Counted from the stretch's first letter, positions 28,656-37,764 are shown. The stretch is 64,000 nucleotides of DNA from Acinetobacter amyesii (GCF_002018365.1 NZ_MVKX01000006.1:178667-242666), one strand, 5' to 3'. Made by a program: numbers and translations. Notes: generated from the sequence alone by a model not told the origin.

Positions 28656-29228
28656 TTATTTGTTTTTAAAATGATGCAGCTGCTGACGAAAAGCGTTCCA
28701 CTCAAAAAATGGACCCGGATCAGTTTTACGTCCCGGTGCAATATCTGAATGCCCTGCAATATGTTGTTGAATTTTAGGATAAGCCTGTTGTAAACATGCC
28801 ACGACCTCGGTCAGCACGGCATATTGTGCAGCCTCAAAAGGTAAATCATCACTTCCTTCGAGTTCAATGCCTATCGAATAATCATTACATTCTTTTTGCG
28901 CTAAATAGGTTGAGCGACCTGCATGCCAAGCCCGATCATTAAAATTGACAAACTGTAGGACTTCACCCGTACGCAGAATCAATAAATGTGTCGATACCTG
29001 CATCCCTTCAATGGTTTGAAAATAAGGATGTTTCGACCAATCCAACTGATTTTGGAAAAATTGTTCGATATAACCACCGCCAAACTGAGAAGGTGGCAAA
29101 CTAATATTATGAATGACGACAAGCTGAATTTCGGTATCTTCAGGACGCTGGTTAAAATTCGGTGATGGAATTTGACGCGCACCTAGCAATTGCCCATCCT
29201 GCACCTGAAATGTTGTTGCTTGTGACAT
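28656..29228 (-). CDS. ampD: 1,6-anhydro-N-acetylmuramyl-L-alanine amidase
   Basis: Cytoplasmic zinc amidase that splits anhydro-MurNAc peptides during wall recycling and thereby lowers ampC inducer levels. 190 residues. Zinc ligands are His40 (VVIHN), His160 (IAGHSDI) and Asp170 (RKTDPG); Glu122 (SIGIELEG) and Lys168 complete the catalytic set. No signal peptide, as expected. With mupP at 33.9 kb the window carries two recycling enzymes. Confidence 0.95.
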   Translation of the reverse strand: MSQATTFQVQDGQLLGARQIPSPNFNQRPEDTEIQLVVIHNISLPPSQFGGGYIEQFFQNQLDWSKHPYFQTIEGMQVSTHLLILRTGEVLQFVNFNDRAWHAGRSTYLAQKECNDYSIGIELEGSDDLPFEAAQYAVLTEVVACLQQAYPKIQQHIAGHSDIAPGRKTDPGPFFEWNAFRQQLHHFKNK

Positions 29229-29427
29229 AAAAGAATCCTGTGTCTAAGCCGGCCTGCAATGCTGCAGATCAAAATGCCGAGCCCTACTTGAAAGTTTTAA
29301 TGCTAAAACTTTCACATTGAAATCTCAATTCAAGTCTGTGAAAGTAGTTAAAAATCGCTCATTTTTCAGGAACAATGCTAATATAACGCGCACATTTTCC
29401 TGGGTTAAAAAAGATACGGAACTTCTT

Positions 29428-30273
29428 ATGAGCATATCGCAATCTTTGCTTGAACAATCAATCCAAATCAATATTCAACACGCATTACAAGAAGATATTG
29501 GCGAAGGCGATATTACTGCCCTATTAACTCCAGAAGATGAACAAGCCACTGCAACGATTATCAGCCGTGAAGAGATGATCTTGGCAGGTCAGCCTTGGGT
29601 CAATGCACTCATTCAGGCTTATGATGCCACTGTCCAAGTCACTTGGTTGAAAAATGATGGTGACCGTGTGGCCGCAGGCGAAGCCTTTTTAAAACTCGCA
29701 GGTTCTGCGCGTAGCTTACTTACGGTTGAGCGTCCAGCCTTAAATTTTGTGCAAACCTTATCTGCGGTTGCAACCAAAACCGCTGCCTATGTCCAGCAGC
29801 TTGAAGGTTTGCATACTCGTCTACTCGATACCCGTAAAACCTTGCCAGGCCTACGTATTGCACAAAAATATGCGGTTGCTGTCGGAGGTGGTCAAAACCA
29901 TCGCTTAGGTTTATTTGATGCATTTCTAATTAAAGAAAATCACATCATGGCAGCAGGTGGCATCCAACAAGCAATTGCCAAAGCACACCAGATTGCACCG
30001 GGTAAACCTGTGGAAGTTGAAGTCGAAACTTGGGATGAACTCAACCAAGCATTGGAAGCAGGTGCGGATATTGTGATGTTGGATAACTTTAGTCAGCAAC
30101 AAATGATTGATGCTGTCAAACACGTGAATGGTCGCTGCAAACTTGAAGCCTCAGGCAATATCACCATTGCAAACTTACGTGAAGTGGCAACGACAGGGGT
30201 TGATTATATTTCGATGGGTGTGCTCACCAAAGATGTCACAGCGATTGATTTATCGATGCGCTTTAATGCCTAA
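29428..30273 (+). CDS. nadC: nicotinate-nucleotide pyrophosphorylase (carboxylating)
   Basis: Quinolinate phosphoribosyltransferase of de novo NAD synthesis, 281 residues. Motifs: ALQEDIGEGDIT, ERPALNFVQTLSAVATKT, DTRKTLPGLRIAQKYAVAVGGGQNHRLGLFD and EVEVETWDELNQALEAGADIVMLDN. The ATG at 29428 (MSISQSLLEQ) has GGA eight nt upstream; a start at 29317 would add 37 residues with no family match. Divergent from ampD. Confidence 0.96.
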   Translation: MSISQSLLEQSIQINIQHALQEDIGEGDITALLTPEDEQATATIISREEMILAGQPWVNALIQAYDATVQVTWLKNDGDRVAAGEAFLKLAGSARSLLTVERPALNFVQTLSAVATKTAAYVQQLEGLHTRLLDTRKTLPGLRIAQKYAVAVGGGQNHRLGLFDAFLIKENHIMAAGGIQQAIAKAHQIAPGKPVEVEVETWDELNQALEAGADIVMLDNFSQQQMIDAVKHVNGRCKLEASGNITIANLREVATTGVDYISMGVLTKDVTAIDLSMRFNA

Positions 30274-30299
30274 CGCTCTAGACTTACTCTAAACATAAA

Positions 30300-30324
30300 T
30301 AAAGGGTGCTGTTGCACCCTTTTT
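30300..30324 (+). terminator. terminator after nadC
   Basis: AAAGGGTGC-TGTT-GCACCCTTTTT. Confidence 0.85.
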
Positions 30325-30346
30325 GATGCTTAACCTCTAGCATGAT

Positions 30347-30589
30347 TTAATCATCATCTTTCTGTTGTTTAGCTCGTTCAGCTTCATCTTCATGTTCAGA
30401 GTCCTTTTCATGCTCCGAATCGTCTTCATGCGGCTCGCGCTCATCTTGATCATCGTCCTGATCTTTTGAGTTTTCACTTTGTTCAGAAAAACGACCACCT
30501 TCACTCTCTTGATCCTGATTCCCAAAAAAATCACAACCACTGATCAACAATATGCTGAACAAAGAAAAATACATCATCCAATTTTTCAT
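30347..30589 (-). CDS. small, very acidic lipoprotein
   Basis: 80 residues. A lipoprotein signal peptide ends in LLISGC (Cys19). The mature part is almost wholly polar and repetitive, dominated by Asp, Glu, Gln, Ser and Lys with no hydrophobic core, so it is probably disordered. AGGA lies six nt before the ATG. The opposing and overlapping frames in this low-complexity stretch are shadows. Function unknown; similar acidic tails bind metal or basic partners, but that is only a guess. Confidence 0.7.
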   Translation of the reverse strand: MKNWMMYFSLFSILLISGCDFFGNQDQESEGGRFSEQSENSKDQDDDQDEREPHEDDSEHEKDSEHEDEAERAKQQKDDD

Positions 30590-30684
30590 TTTTAGTCCTT
30601 CAAAGCATCCTGATCCTATTAATTTGAGTCAAAGACATACTACTGAATAGCCGATTCGTGTTGGATTTTCTATATTCAACGCAT

Positions 30685-30712
30685 AAAAAAACGCATCCGA
30701 AGATGCGTTCTT
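30685..30712 (-). terminator. terminator after rph
   Basis: Read leftwards, AACGCATC-TTCG-GATGCGTT followed by a T-run. Confidence 0.88.
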
Positions 30713-30739
30713 TATTCAGTTGGAACTGAATCAAACAAC

Positions 30740-31456
30740 TTACCAGCCTAAAGCTTCTTGTTGTTTTTTGATCAATTCTTGAATACCTTTTTCAGCCAAT
30801 TCAAGCATTTCATTACACTGTGTACGTGTAAATGGTTTGTCTTCTGCTGTGCCTTGAAGTTCAATGAACTCACCAGCTTGTGTCATCACCACGTTCATGT
30901 CTGTTTGGCAGCTTGAATCTTCTTCATAGCAAAGATCAAGTAATGCTTCGTCTTGATACATCCCTACAGAAATCGCAGCAACTAAACCTTTTAATGGATC
31001 TTGTTTAATTTTTTTATTTTCAAGCAAGACATTCATTGCATCGACCAAAGCAACTGCTGCACCTGTAATTGATGCTGTACGTGTACCGCCATCTGCCTGA
31101 ATCACATCACAGTCGATGCTGATGGTATTTTCACCCAATTTTTTCAAATCGACCATCGCGCGTAAGCTACGACCAATCAGACGTTGAATTTCTTGAGTAC
31201 GACCGCTTTGTTTACCACGTGCCGCTTCACGGTCAGTACGTGTATGTGTTGAACGAGGTAACATGCCATATTCAGCAGTCACCCAACCCTGACCTTTTCC
31301 TTTAAGGAAACGCGGCACAGAGTTGTCGACACTCGCAGTACAAAGAACTTTTGTATGACCAAATTCAACCAATACAGAACCTTCCGCATAACGTGTGTAG
31401 TTACGGGTAATTTTTACTTCACGTAATTGATCTAATGCTCGTTGGTCGATACGCAT
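30740..31456 (-). CDS. rph: ribonuclease PH
   Basis: Phosphorolytic 3'-5' exoribonuclease that trims tRNA 3' ends. 238 residues with the family start [43 protein letters not shown] and the conserved [38 protein letters not shown]. The full length suggests an active enzyme, unlike the truncated rph of E. coli K-12. Confidence 0.97.
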   Translation of the reverse strand: MRIDQRALDQLREVKITRNYTRYAEGSVLVEFGHTKVLCTASVDNSVPRFLKGKGQGWVTAEYGMLPRSTHTRTDREAARGKQSGRTQEIQRLIGRSLRAMVDLKKLGENTISIDCDVIQADGGTRTASITGAAVALVDAMNVLLENKKIKQDPLKGLVAAISVGMYQDEALLDLCYEEDSSCQTDMNVVMTQAGEFIELQGTAEDKPFTRTQCNEMLELAEKGIQELIKKQQEALGW

Positions 31457-31632
31457 AATGAGTCCTTAATCTGACAAAATTGATTGCGGCACATTATAAC
31501 AGAAGGTACAGCCAGATTCGGGACGCATTCGTGTGCATTTACAAAATCCATTCATCCAAGTTTTGATAGGCCCATCGTACGACATCAGGAAATTTGTTAG
31601 ACTGAAGCCACGCAAAATTCAGGACGAATTGC

Positions 31633-32310
31633 ATGTCGATACGGGAAGAACGTAAGCAACAAAGTCGTAAAGCCATCCTTGATGCAGCGCTTGCATTGAG
31701 TACCACGGGCCGTTCTTTCAGTAGTCTGAGCTTACGCGAAATTTCCCGTCATGTTGGCTTGGTTCCCGCTGCGTTTTATCGCCATTTTCAAGACATGGAC
31801 GAACTCGGTTTGGAACTGGTCGACCAAATGGCCCTGCACCTTCGCAATGTCCTCAATCAACTGAGTCAGCAATGCTTTCAAGCGCCAGATGCACGCACAC
31901 GACAGAGTCTGGATTATTTATTTCACGCCGTTGAACAATTTCCTGAGGCATGGATGTTTCTCATTGCAGAGCGTTGGGGTGGTTCAGCATCCTTAAGACA
32001 AGCCATTACACGTGAGTTTAATTTTCTCAGTACCGATTTGGCCCATGCACTGGCTCAAGTTGAAGCGACTCAACACATTCAATCCGAACAAGACCTCAAA
32101 GTATTGGGACAAATTTTGTTTGAATTGGCCTTAAGTTGGGCAATGCAGTGGATTGACTTACATCGACATGTTGAACTTCCACAACGTACTGATGCGCTGC
32201 AACAATTTCGCCGCCAAGCTCAGACCCAAGTTCAGCTCTTATTTCGTGGCATCTTGCATTGGGATCGATCTTTGGCTCAAATCGCTGATCCGCAAAATTT
32301 ATCAACATAA
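31633..32310 (+). CDS. TetR-family regulator, FabR-like
   Basis: 225 residues. The N-terminal helix-turn-helix segment RSFSSLSLREISRHVGLVPAAFYRHFQDMDELGLELVD is very close to E. coli FabR, the repressor that tunes unsaturated fatty-acid synthesis. The C-terminal part is all helical and less conserved. Control of fatty-acid desaturation or fabA/fabB-type genes is therefore likely but inferred; no such gene is adjacent. Convergent with dsbA. Confidence 0.82.
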   Translation: MSIREERKQQSRKAILDAALALSTTGRSFSSLSLREISRHVGLVPAAFYRHFQDMDELGLELVDQMALHLRNVLNQLSQQCFQAPDARTRQSLDYLFHAVEQFPEAWMFLIAERWGGSASLRQAITREFNFLSTDLAHALAQVEATQHIQSEQDLKVLGQILFELALSWAMQWIDLHRHVELPQRTDALQQFRRQAQTQVQLLFRGILHWDRSLAQIADPQNLST

Positions 32311-32330
32311 AACGCAAAATGTGCTGTCAT

Positions 32331-32358
32331 AAAAAAGCCGCATCGAGTGCGGCTTTTT
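32331..32358. terminator. bidirectional terminator
   Basis: AAAAGCCGCATCGAGTGCGGCTTTT between the FabR-like gene and dsbA. Confidence 0.85.
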
Positions 32359-32369
32359 CAAAACATCTG

Positions 32370-32987
32370 TTATTTCGCTTTGCGTTCTTTATCAACAAGG
32401 AATTTCACGATTTCAACGGTACGTGCATCTTCACCTTGTACGATGTATTTACCATTGACGGTAATCGCAGGCACGCCACTCAATTGATATTGAGCCGCTA
32501 AGTTTTTCGCTTGAGCAATTTTTGAAGACACAGCAAATGATTTAAATGTGCTGTTAAATTTCGCTTCAGGAACACCATAACGGGTATAGAACTTCGCAAA
32601 TGCGCCTTGTTCTAAGATATTTTTCTGACCCACATGAATGTCATGGAACAATTGTAAATGTGCTTTTTGACGAACACCCAGTGCTTCTGATGCATAGTAA
32701 GCACGTGCGCCTTGTTCCCAAAGTGGGTTCATTGCTGCAGGTGTACGGACAAAACGCACATCTTTAGGCAATTGTTTTAACCACGTTTGCATATGCGGTT
32801 CTAATTTAAAGCAATGTGGGCAACCATACCAAAAGAACTCACGAACTTCGATTTTACCCGGACGTTCGACTTTAATCGGTTTTGGAATAACCGTGTAATC
32901 AGTCCCCGCGACAAATTGTGCTGCCATCGCACTGCCGGAAAAAGCCAAAATAGCTGTTGTAATCGTGCCTAAAAGGAATTTTTTCAT
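32370..32987 (-). CDS. dsbA: thiol:disulfide interchange protein DsbA
   Basis: Periplasmic oxidant that introduces disulfides into secreted proteins. 205 residues from the ATG at 32987, with a signal peptide ending SGSAMA. The active site is CPHC (Cys56-Cys59, in FFWYGCPHCF), the cis-Pro loop is SGVPAITVNGKYIV. An upstream ATG at 33011 would lengthen the signal peptide by eight residues. Confidence 0.95.
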   Translation of the reverse strand: MKKFLLGTITTAILAFSGSAMAAQFVAGTDYTVIPKPIKVERPGKIEVREFFWYGCPHCFKLEPHMQTWLKQLPKDVRFVRTPAAMNPLWEQGARAYYASEALGVRQKAHLQLFHDIHVGQKNILEQGAFAKFYTRYGVPEAKFNSTFKSFAVSSKIAQAKNLAAQYQLSGVPAITVNGKYIVQGEDARTVEIVKFLVDKERKAK

Positions 32988-33169
32988 TGAACTTATCGTC
33001 CTCAAAATCATTATGATTAGTTTATGGCAACACTATAAATCAAATCTGTCGATTTCGTTTTCATTCTGTGAACTTTTTTAAGGCTTTTATCGCTTTTTTT
33101 TCAGGACGCGCTACACTAACTCCCATAAACTTTTTTCTAAAATATAAAGACTTGATTGAGGTGCAACCG

Positions 33170-33880
33170 ATGTCGCAATTGAATGTTGATCCACAAGAAA
33201 TTGCCAAATTTGAAGCTTTCGCAGCCATATGGTGGGATCAGCATTCTGAGTTCCGCCCTTTGCACATGATTAATCCTCTGCGTTTGAACTGGATTGATGA
33301 GCATTCAAATGGCATCACTGGCAAGAAAGTATTAGATGTGGGCTGTGGCGGCGGTATTTTAGCTGAAAGCATGGCACGTCGCGGTGCGCAAGTATTGGGT
33401 ATCGACATGGGCGAAGCGCCATTGAATGTTGCACGCCTACATGCCGAACAAGAAAATGTGCAAAATATTGAATATCGCCAAGTGCCTGTAGAGCAATTGG
33501 CAGAAGAACAAGCCGGTCAATATGACGTCGTTACCTGTATGGAAATGCTCGAACACGTACCTGATCCAGCATCAATCATTTTAGCCTGTCAAAAGCTGGT
33601 AAAACCGGGTGGTCATGTGTTCTTCTCAACCATTAACCGTAATCCTAAAGCCTATTTGTTTGCGATTATTGGTGCGGAATATGTTTTACGCATGTTGGCA
33701 AAAGGCACACATGATTATTCGAAGTTTATTAAACCTTCAGAATTAGCTCATGATATTCGTCAAGCCGAGTTAAAACTCAAAGATATGACAGGTTTACATT
33801 ATAACCCTATCACCAAACGCTATTGGCTCGCACCAAATGTGGATGTGAACTACATGGTTCATACGGTGAAAGAAGCCTAA
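33170..33880 (+). CDS. ubiG: ubiquinone biosynthesis O-methyltransferase
   Basis: SAM-dependent methyltransferase acting twice in ubiquinone synthesis. 236 residues from the ATG at 33170, which has GAGG eight nt upstream. Signatures: [29 protein letters not shown] loop [13 protein letters not shown], and the C-terminal [25 protein letters not shown]. Its stop TAA overlaps the next ATG by one base (TAATG), so translation is coupled. Confidence 0.96.
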   Translation: MSQLNVDPQEIAKFEAFAAIWWDQHSEFRPLHMINPLRLNWIDEHSNGITGKKVLDVGCGGGILAESMARRGAQVLGIDMGEAPLNVARLHAEQENVQNIEYRQVPVEQLAEEQAGQYDVVTCMEMLEHVPDPASIILACQKLVKPGGHVFFSTINRNPKAYLFAIIGAEYVLRMLAKGTHDYSKFIKPSELAHDIRQAELKLKDMTGLHYNPITKRYWLAPNVDVNYMVHTVKEA

Positions 33881-34578
33881 TGAAAGCTGTACTCTTTGAT
33901 CTTGACGGTACATTGATTGATACCGCGGCTGATTTTATTCGTATTATTCAAGACATGTGCCGTGACAAAGGCATTGCGGTGGTCAGTGCAGAAGACATTC
34001 GTGTACAAGTGTCTGAAGGCGCGCGTGCCATGGTCAAACTGGTCTATCCAGAGTTAGACGTTGAAGACCCTATTTTTCTGGCACATCGTCAACGTTTTTT
34101 AGCGCTTTATGGTGCGGATATTGCCGTCGATACAGACCTTTTTGAAGGCATGTATGCCCTACTCGATGAACTGGAACAGCATCAAATTCCGTGGGGTATC
34201 GTCACCAATAAACCGCGCTCACTCAGTGAAGCGTTGCTTAAAGCGCTGAATTTGACTGAGCGCTGCTCGGTATTGGTTTGCCCAGATGATGTCAGTAAAA
34301 CCAAGCCAGACCCAGAGCCGATGTATTTAGCCGCCAAGAACATTGATCTAGATGCTCAAGACTGTATCTATGTCGGGGATCATCCACGTGATATCGATGC
34401 AGGTCGTAATGCGCAGATGTATACGATTCTAGCGGCTTATGGCTATTTACCTTTACAACACAAAGATGACTTAACAGCTTGGCATGCAGATTGTATAGTG
34501 AAGACTGTTGCTGAACTGCATGAAGTCATTCATGATTTGGTCATCAAACCGAAAACGCTCAACACAGCGACTTTATAA
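33880..34578 (+). CDS. mupP: HAD phosphatase, probable N-acetylmuramic acid 6-phosphate phosphatase
   Basis: 232 residues, HAD fold with nucleophile motif FDLDGTLIDT (Asp7, Asp9), motif II-like VTNKPRS, Lys-containing KTKPDPEPM and the motif IV block YVGDHPRDIDAGRNA. Such proteins were long labelled phosphoglycolate phosphatase. The ubiG-mupP-yciK order equals that of Pseudomonas, where MupP makes MurNAc from its 6-phosphate in the AmgK/MurU recycling route linked to fosfomycin resistance. The specific name rests on this synteny; phosphoglycolate activity is the alternative. Confidence 0.82.
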   Translation: MKAVLFDLDGTLIDTAADFIRIIQDMCRDKGIAVVSAEDIRVQVSEGARAMVKLVYPELDVEDPIFLAHRQRFLALYGADIAVDTDLFEGMYALLDELEQHQIPWGIVTNKPRSLSEALLKALNLTERCSVLVCPDDVSKTKPDPEPMYLAAKNIDLDAQDCIYVGDHPRDIDAGRNAQMYTILAAYGYLPLQHKDDLTAWHADCIVKTVAELHEVIHDLVIKPKTLNTATL

Positions 34579-34614
34579 CGATAGAACACAACACAATAAA
34601 ACGAGGAGGTACGG

Positions 34615-35364
34615 ATGAAATATTCAGAATATCAACCTCGCCCCGATCTGCTCAAAGATCGCATTATCCTGATTACAGGTGCGGGCGATGGTATTGGCCG
34701 TGCGGCTGCCCTCAGTTATGCCTTACATGGCGCAACCGTGGTCTTACATGGACGCACACTGAATAAACTAGAAGTGATTTACGATGAAATTGAAGGTTTG
34801 GGTGCCCCCCAACCGGCGATTTTACCGCTACAACTGTCTAGTGCCTCTCCTCGTGATTATGAGCTGTTGGTCGATACCTTAGAAAAGCAATTTGGTCGTC
34901 TAGACGGCATTTTGCATAATGCAGGGATTTTGGGTGAGCGAACTGAACTAGAACATTATCCTGTGGATGTTTGGGATGATGTCATGGCAGTGAACCTTCG
35001 TGCGCCCTTTGTACTGACTCAAGAGCTGATGCCACTACTGCAAAAATCTGAGCATGCCTCAGTGGTCTTTGCCAGTTCAGGTGTGGGACGTGAAGCCCGT
35101 GAACGTTGGGGCGCGTATTCGGTCTCAAAAATTGCCATTGAAGCCGTGAGCACATTGTTCGCCAAAGAAAATGAGCATCCCAATATTCGTTTTAACTGCA
35201 TTAACCCCGGTGCGACACGAACTGCCATGCGTGCAAAAGCTTATCCAGACGAAGATCCAAAAACTTTGCCTACGCCTGAAAGCATCATGCCTGCGTATTT
35301 GTATTTGATGGGTGATGACAGCTTGCATTTAACCGGTGCCAGCATTGATGCTCAAGATGAATAG
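34615..35364 (+). CDS. yciK: YciK-family short-chain dehydrogenase
   Basis: 249 residues. NAD(P)-binding motif TGAGDGIGRAAA, the NAG motif LHNAGILGERTELE, and catalytic Ser (FASSGVG) with Tyr and Lys in YSVSK. The start has GAGGAGGT upstream. Third gene of the ubiG-mupP-yciK set; substrate unknown. Confidence 0.9.
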   Translation: MKYSEYQPRPDLLKDRIILITGAGDGIGRAAALSYALHGATVVLHGRTLNKLEVIYDEIEGLGAPQPAILPLQLSSASPRDYELLVDTLEKQFGRLDGILHNAGILGERTELEHYPVDVWDDVMAVNLRAPFVLTQELMPLLQKSEHASVVFASSGVGREARERWGAYSVSKIAIEAVSTLFAKENEHPNIRFNCINPGATRTAMRAKAYPDEDPKTLPTPESIMPAYLYLMGDDSLHLTGASIDAQDE

Positions 35365-35379
35365 GCCACAAAGCCGATT

Positions 35380-35409
35380 AAAAAAAGGAAGCGCAAGCTT
35401 CCTTTTTTT
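35380..35409 (+). terminator. terminator after yciK
   Basis: AAAAAAAGGAAGC-GCAA-GCTTCCTTTTTTT, 15 nt after the stop. Confidence 0.88.
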
Positions 35410-35534
35410 ATGTATTGAATGCTTACAAGACAACATCAACCGACTGATTTCGTGGTGTCCACGCGAAAGTCGACTTGAGTTTTTAGCAAATTTGCCGATA
35501 CTTGGGGCATTCTTTAAAAACATTGGATTGATAC

Positions 35535-35954
35535 ATGTCTGACTTTAGCAATATTACAGTGACTCCAACTGAGGATGGCATGGTTAACCTACTGGTCGAT
35601 GGTCAACCGATTTCAGCAAAATATGGCATGAAATTCGACCCGAGTATCGTGGACGATTTAAAAGGCTTAGAGGTTGGTCAAAATGCAAAATTATTTGAAC
35701 AATTTATTTTTTCGCATACTGACTTAAACTTTGAGCATGCCTATTTCTATGTCACTTGCATTCAAAAGCAAGAAGCAGGCTATCAAGTGATCACTAACTT
35801 TGTTTATCGCATCATTGCGCAAGATCAAGCACCGTTTGAGCATGTGATTACCAAACAAGGTGCAGCAATGACACCTGAAGATATTAATGAATTTATCCAA
35901 GCTCACATTCAAAAATCATTAACGGACTATACCGATCTGAAGTACGCATACTAA
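35535..35954 (+). CDS. conserved hypothetical protein
   Basis: 139 residues, acidic, no signal or membrane segment. It begins MSDFSNITVTPTEDGMVNLLVDGQPI and ends KSLTDYTDLKYAY. A mix of short beta-type and helical segments suggests a small soluble domain. No family recognised. Its own terminator follows. Confidence 0.7.
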   Translation: MSDFSNITVTPTEDGMVNLLVDGQPISAKYGMKFDPSIVDDLKGLEVGQNAKLFEQFIFSHTDLNFEHAYFYVTCIQKQEAGYQVITNFVYRIIAQDQAPFEHVITKQGAAMTPEDINEFIQAHIQKSLTDYTDLKYAY

Positions 35955-35982
35955 GTGTGTTTGAAGTGACACATTCAGAAGT

Positions 35983-36011
35983 AAAAAAGGGCCATTTGAT
36001 GCCCTTTTTTT
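35983..36011 (+). terminator. terminator after the hypothetical gene
   Basis: AAAAAGGGC-CATTTGAT-GCCCTTTTTT. Confidence 0.8.
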
Positions 36012-36173
36012 AACCTTGAAATTCAACAAGCCTTGATCAACAGACAACTTCATCACCCCACTTGCCAATAATCGTATTTTTAAATTATTTTTATAATAAT
36101 ATTCGGTTTTTCACATCAATCATAAAAGCATAGACTGCTGGGCATGACATAGACCGACGGCAAGGAGACCCAA

Positions 36174-36329
36174 ATGGCTGATCAAACACGTAAAATTGAA
36201 ACCATTCGTTCAATTGAAAACTTACAACTGACTGAAAATTTGATCTCTGCAATGGACGATGCCGAGCAAGCTGAATCTGTGGCTCAAGCGATTTATTCCC
36301 TCCAATGCCTAAATGAGCAGTGGTACTAA
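36174..36329 (+). CDS. 51-residue small protein
   Basis: A short frame with an excellent ribosome site, AAGGAG seven nt before the ATG. The product is acidic and amphipathic-helical: it starts MADQTRKIETIRSIENLQ and ends SLQCLNEQWY. It has codon use like its neighbours, lies between two terminators (the previous ending at 36011, the next at 36377-36403) and is not covered by any other gene. No family recognised, no membrane segment. Called real because of the ribosome site and isolated transcription unit. Confidence 0.65.
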   Translation: MADQTRKIETIRSIENLQLTENLISAMDDAEQAESVAQAIYSLQCLNEQWY

Positions 36330-36376
36330 AACCCGAAGTTACTCAACATTTTCAGTCCATCGTCACTACCCCATTT

Positions 36377-36403
36377 GCCCATTAAGACTTGATGGGCGTT
36401 TTT
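36377..36403 (+). terminator. terminator after the 51-residue gene
   Basis: GCCCAT-(9 nt)-ATGGGC followed by GTTTTT. Confidence 0.6.
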
Positions 36404-36639
36404 GATCGTGCTTACAATAGCCCTCAAATTTGATCAAAGCTGAATTGTAAGGATAAAAAGCACGCATTATTGGACCATCGCTTTCAAGATGGAAAGATTG
36501 TTCTCAGCGCTAAATTTATCGCATAATATCCGCAATCTCTTCGTTTTATTTAAAGAAATATTCATCTTTCTTCACAGTTTCTCTGCATTTAATGCGTACA
36601 GTAGTGATATTGAAGATAAATTACTCATGAGGGTTGAAC

Positions 36640-37050
36640 ATGAAAAAGATTTTGCCAATTTTGGCTCTTTCTTTCAGTGCTTTAATAGCAAGCAGCATCA
36701 CGTCTGCAGCGCCTCACTTCAAGAACGATGAACGTGGCTTTGATGGCCCACGCGGCAATGCATATGGTCAAGTGAAAAAAGATCGTGATTTCCGTGGTTA
36801 TCAGGACGATGAAGATCTTGAAGATCGACGCCGTATGCGTGAACAACGTGGAGTCAAACGTTTGCAACAACATAAATGGCAAACGGGCTATGTGATGCCA
36901 CAGCATTATCGTGGTAATGGTTATAAAGTCGATTATAAAGATCATAACTTACCTAAACCATCGCGTAATCAGCAGTGGTATAAAATCAATAATGACTACA
37001 TATTGGTCAACTCAGACAGTAACAGTATTCTGAAAATTTTAGGTATGTAA
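36640..37050 (+). CDS. RcnB-like periplasmic protein, copy 1
   Basis: 136 residues from the ATG at 36640, with GAGG seven nt upstream. A signal peptide (cleavage near ITSAA) is followed by a charged, Asp/Arg-rich spacer (about 28-75). The C-terminal domain ends QQWYKINNDYILVNSDSNSI, the RcnB family pattern. E. coli RcnB is a periplasmic protein in nickel/cobalt homeostasis; here no metal pump is adjacent, so the role is open. A second copy lies 244 nt downstream. Confidence 0.82.
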   Translation: MKKILPILALSFSALIASSITSAAPHFKNDERGFDGPRGNAYGQVKKDRDFRGYQDDEDLEDRRRMREQRGVKRLQQHKWQTGYVMPQHYRGNGYKVDYKDHNLPKPSRNQQWYKINNDYILVNSDSNSILKILGM

Positions 37051-37082
37051 GCCATTTTGAATTAAATTTCGCCATATTTTTT

Positions 37083-37111
37083 TAAAGCCCAGATCAACTC
37101 TGGGTTTTTTT
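37083..37111 (+). terminator. terminator after RcnB-like copy 1
   Basis: AAAGCCCAGA-TCAAC-TCTGGGTTTTTTT. Confidence 0.85.
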
Positions 37112-37293
37112 ATGAGGTTTTTTCAATATTTAACCGCGAAGCCTGATGCTGCCTAGCTCCTAGGTCATTTACACACCTTCAAATTTCCTCCATACATTTC
37201 ACAATTCAACTATATTGCCCCCACGCTTTCTCTGAACTTTCTCGCTAATTTTGAATCATCGAAAAACAGATTAGAAATGTATAGAGGTGTCCC

Positions 37294-37704
37294 ATGAACA
37301 AAATCGTATCGACTTTAGTTCTTTCAGTATCGGCTTTAATGGCAACGACAGCAGCGATTGCTGCGCCAGACCATCGTCAAGATGACCGCCGCTACCATCC
37401 GTCATACCAACACCAAGATAACCGTTGGGACAATGACCACCGTCCGAGCAATTGGAATAACAACAACCGTTATGACAATAATCGCTACGACCGCAATGAC
37501 TCTCGTCGCGTAAACCCAAGCCGCGATTGGCGTGTTGGTCAAAGCTTGCCACGTGTCTATGATTCAAGCCGTTACAAAGTCAGTGATCGTGAAGCACGCC
37601 GCTTACCGAACACCGGTCGTTATCAACAATGGTACAAAATCAATGGTGACTACGTGCTAGTCAATGATCGTACCGATCGCATCATTCGTATTAAGAATGG
37701 CTAA
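37294..37704 (+). CDS. RcnB-like periplasmic protein, copy 2
   Basis: 136 residues with a signal peptide (cleavage near AIAAP). The spacer is Asn/Asp/Arg/His/Tyr-rich with short repeats such as NNNRYDNNRYDRND. The C-terminal domain ends QQWYKINGDYVLVNDRTDRIIRI, matching copy 1. GAGG is eight nt before the ATG. It has its own promoter region and terminator, so the two paralogues can be regulated separately. Confidence 0.82.
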   Translation: MNKIVSTLVLSVSALMATTAAIAAPDHRQDDRRYHPSYQHQDNRWDNDHRPSNWNNNNRYDNNRYDRNDSRRVNPSRDWRVGQSLPRVYDSSRYKVSDREARRLPNTGRYQQWYKINGDYVLVNDRTDRIIRIKNG

Positions 37705-37734
37705 TCATTCAACGATCTCTTGAGTCCCTTTCCC

Positions 37735-37764
37735 AACACCTGAACACTGTTCAGGTGTTTTTTT
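37735..37764 (+). terminator. terminator after RcnB-like copy 2
   Basis: AACACCTGAA-CACTG-TTCAGGTGTT followed by T-run. Confidence 0.85.

Noticed and set aside
30337..30540. Met/Lys/Arg-rich frame overlapping the acidic lipoprotein gene
   Set aside because: Out-of-frame shadow of the low-complexity acidic codons; the other frame has a signal peptide and ribosome site.
35411..35427. Possible further GacA box (TGTATT-GAATG-CTTACA)
   Set aside because: The spacer is 5 instead of 6, the left half-site is poor and it overlaps no -10 element or GGA-hairpin RNA downstream. Chance match.
36489..36731. 80-codon frame upstream of and into RcnB-like copy 1
   Set aside because: It overlaps the signal peptide region of a better-supported gene and lacks a ribosome site.
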